A stretch of DNA of 64,000 bases from Cardiocondyla obscurior (lineage: Eukaryota > Arthropoda > Insecta > Hymenoptera > Formicidae), in NCBI RefSeq assembly GCF_019399895.1, contig NC_091876.1, forward strand, positions 744,001 through 808,000. Reading direction: 5' to 3'. Below are positions 61,836 to 64,000 of this stretch, in pieces. The translations under genes were made by a program, and so were the position numbers. The notes beneath the pieces are model-generated. The model was given only the letters and a program-made list of their open reading frames with translations, had not been told where the DNA came from and ran no database searches. Numbering within the stretch: the stretch's first letter is position 1; every line of letters starts with the position of its first letter.

Positions 61836-63503
61836 AGGATGAGCACAATGCATTTTCTCAACTCCCATTAATTCTTCTAAAAACATCGGCCAAAAGTTGT
61901 GACGCAGTAATTATTTAAGACTCGAGATTTTCAAATTATTTATCATTATTTTTCGAGAATTTTTTGGTCAAATAGATCTTGAAACTAATTACAAGCGCCG
62001 TACGTTAATGGGTGTCTAAGTTGGCTTTCTCATTTTGCATTAAAAGGATAAATAATTAAGAACCTTTAAATTCTTTTTTTTTTTTTTTTCTTTCAAAGCT
62101 AAGTCTTTATTCGCACGTTTTTCTTTTAACCATCTCAATTTATCCTTAAAATTAATTTAGTTTTATTAGCCTTTGTGGTAGCTAAAGTGCCGGGGTCAAG
62201 AAGTAGTATAGCAACCGGTCTATAAAATTGTAAAGCAGTAACCAAGCTTTCGTTCCGACAGTTTATAAAGTGTACCTTACGACAACATAATGCGTTAGCG
62301 TTATGATGAAGAAAATAATATACTCGCAAAGAGCCTTCATTAAAGTGCAAAAGCTTTCACCGGCCGATCTCGCGAAACTCAATTTCTGCGAAACTCAAAG
62401 CTCGACTTTAATCAGTTCGATTTTAATCCGGGCAACATTGGCCCACTTTTTAGAGTAATAACGTTGCCGAGCTCGGACAATAAATGCGCTCATATGTCAC
62501 GACGTACACCTGAATCTCCGACGTGCCGCTGACCCCTCTCCCTCTCTCTCTTTCTCTTTATCTCGATTGAAAAAATTTGATTTATTACGGCCGTTCGAAC
62601 ATAAACTTCATACATATCTCGCGCAGAAGAATTTTTTTTCAAACCGCAATACATTCCTACTTTCAAATTTATTATCACGTCATCCTCACGTGCCGACAGA
62701 TTTTGCTTTGCAAATTGTTTCGCGAATGCCGTTCAGATTTTTGTTTTCACCTTTTTATCATAAAAGAGATTTTACCTTAGAGTTTATGTCGTACGCAATA
62801 TTTGTTCTCCTTTTTCTCTCTTTCGAACTTTGGCCGAATTTTTTTTTTTTTTTTTTGTATCGCGCTGATTATAAGAGAACACGCACGTAGCTGGAAGTTT
62901 TGCGTGGCTGGACTGGATGCTGCACGCGAGTACATCCTGTCGTAGCGCGCGTTGAAATACTTTGCGGAAGGAAGCAATACTCGTGAGCATTCCACGCTGG
63001 CGCGGCGGTGTCTTCGGCATTCTTTGCCCGACAATTTCATTTAGCTTTTGCGTGCGCGGCACTGTGATATTGCACGTCATTTTTCGAACCAGCAACGATG
63101 CGTAACGACGGCCGGAAACGTTTCGTTTGTACAAATCGGCTGCACGGCGCACTCGAATTTATTCCCTGTCGCAGAACGACGCGCGCTGAAGAAAGCGTAC
63201 GAATAATCCATACGCGCGGACCAGTGCCTCTCCTCCGCTTGCAATTTAATTAGATTACCGCGAGGATGCGGGCGATAAGGCGCTGCTCCATACTCCATTC
63301 AAACTGCAGCTTATGCTGGTAAACCGCACTGGAGCACCGGCTCAAGTCGACATTAATTCTAATTAATTAATTAGGTAATGCTTATAAACGCGACGATTTT
63401 CAGGAGGTTTAATATCACTTCATACTTGGCACTGCGGATGAATTGCAGCACACTACTTTTATTCGCGGAAAGTCATTCATATTAATTTTTGTATAACTAA
63501 AAA

Positions 63504-63511
<8 letters not shown>

Positions 63512-63536
<25 letters not shown>

Positions 63537-63537
63537 A
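63512..63537 (+). repeat. (AG)n microsatellite
   Basis: Thirteen AG units following a poly-A run. Confidence 0.95.
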
Positions 63538-64000
63538 CTTTATTAAGCTAATGTTTCATCAAAGTGAATATTCGTAAAAAAAAATTTAATAATTATTATT
63601 TTGAACATGTATTTCATTTTAGTTTTATTTGTATGTTACAGATTACCATTCATCATCTTTTCGTAGCTGTGAACTCCGGCGTCGCATCAAATGTGAGTAC
63701 AGTTTTTTTTTGTTCTATCGAGGTAACGAATCTACGATTAAAATTCGTAGAGTCGTTGTCTATAGTAGTTTGAAAAGTAGTGTAGTTTAGAAATGACGAG
63801 ATGTTCCGTTCTTTTTTATTACTCGCGGCGTAGCCGAAAACGTTTTCAACCATTTCCCGTTCCGAAAAAAAATATTTTCCATTAAAATTCTGTTTCAAAA
63901 AAATTTTTTTTTTAAATATAACTATTGTAATAAATTAAATTTTATAATTAAAATTTAATTTGGACGTTCGAGCGAAAGTGCAACATATATTCTAATGTTA

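Larger units (their letters stand above)
59541..64000. other. Ih upstream intron, partial
   Basis: The acceptor at 59,541 and the split codon show that an intron precedes S1 and runs at least to some exon beyond 64,000. Within it I see AT-rich DNA, a CA/CG dinucleotide tract at 61,798-61,835 and a GA tract at 63,512-63,537, and no coding exon. Confidence 0.55.

Overview
The window reads as animal nuclear DNA, most likely from an insect and probably a hymenopteran (ant, bee or wasp). It is AT-rich with many homopolymer runs, yet CpG is plentiful in sharp islands. Its genes are split by GT-AG introns, and its recognisable proteins have insect-type sequence. There are no bacterial operons, no CRISPR and no rRNA or tRNA that I can see. 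Gene calls rest on exons joined by eye. For each gene, splice phases agree across every junction I list.

Layout. Positions 1-5,400 hold no gene I can support. A CpG-rich block at 5,380-6,640 looks like a promoter or first-exon region. Tankyrase lies on the minus strand at 10,305-15,427 in 12 coding exons (1,213 aa: ankyrin repeats, SAM, PARP catalytic domain). A 659-bp CpG-rich gap separates it from a divergent plus-strand gene of unknown function at 16,087-29,644 (4 coding exons, 386 aa). The 12.2-kb second intron of that gene contains, on the opposite strand, a complete six-exon carbohydrate sulfotransferase gene (17,606-22,593, 350 aa) and a second CpG island at 26.4-27.0 kb. From about 29.8 to 40.6 kb I find no convincing protein gene, only AT-rich, pyrimidine-rich DNA. 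The minus strand from 40,627 to at least 59,540 carries the hyperpolarization-activated cyclic-nucleotide-gated channel gene (Ih/HCN). Transmembrane segments S1-S6, the pore, the C-linker, the cyclic-nucleotide-binding domain and the C-terminus are present. The N-terminal exons lie beyond the right edge.

The genes do not form a pathway: tankyrase is a poly-ADP-ribosylating signalling enzyme, the sulfotransferase a Golgi enzyme of glycosaminoglycan or glycan sulfation, and Ih a pacemaker cation channel. The structural interest lies in four places. The first is the nested antisense arrangement at 16-29 kb. The second is a phase-compatible 96-nt candidate cassette exon inside the 13.4-kb S4-S5 intron of Ih. 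The third is a 339-bp GC-rich terminal-inverted-repeat element flanked by TA in an Ih intron, together with two long hairpins. The fourth is a uORF whose stop codon overlaps the sulfotransferase start. I did not find anything that clearly amounts to a new multi-gene system.
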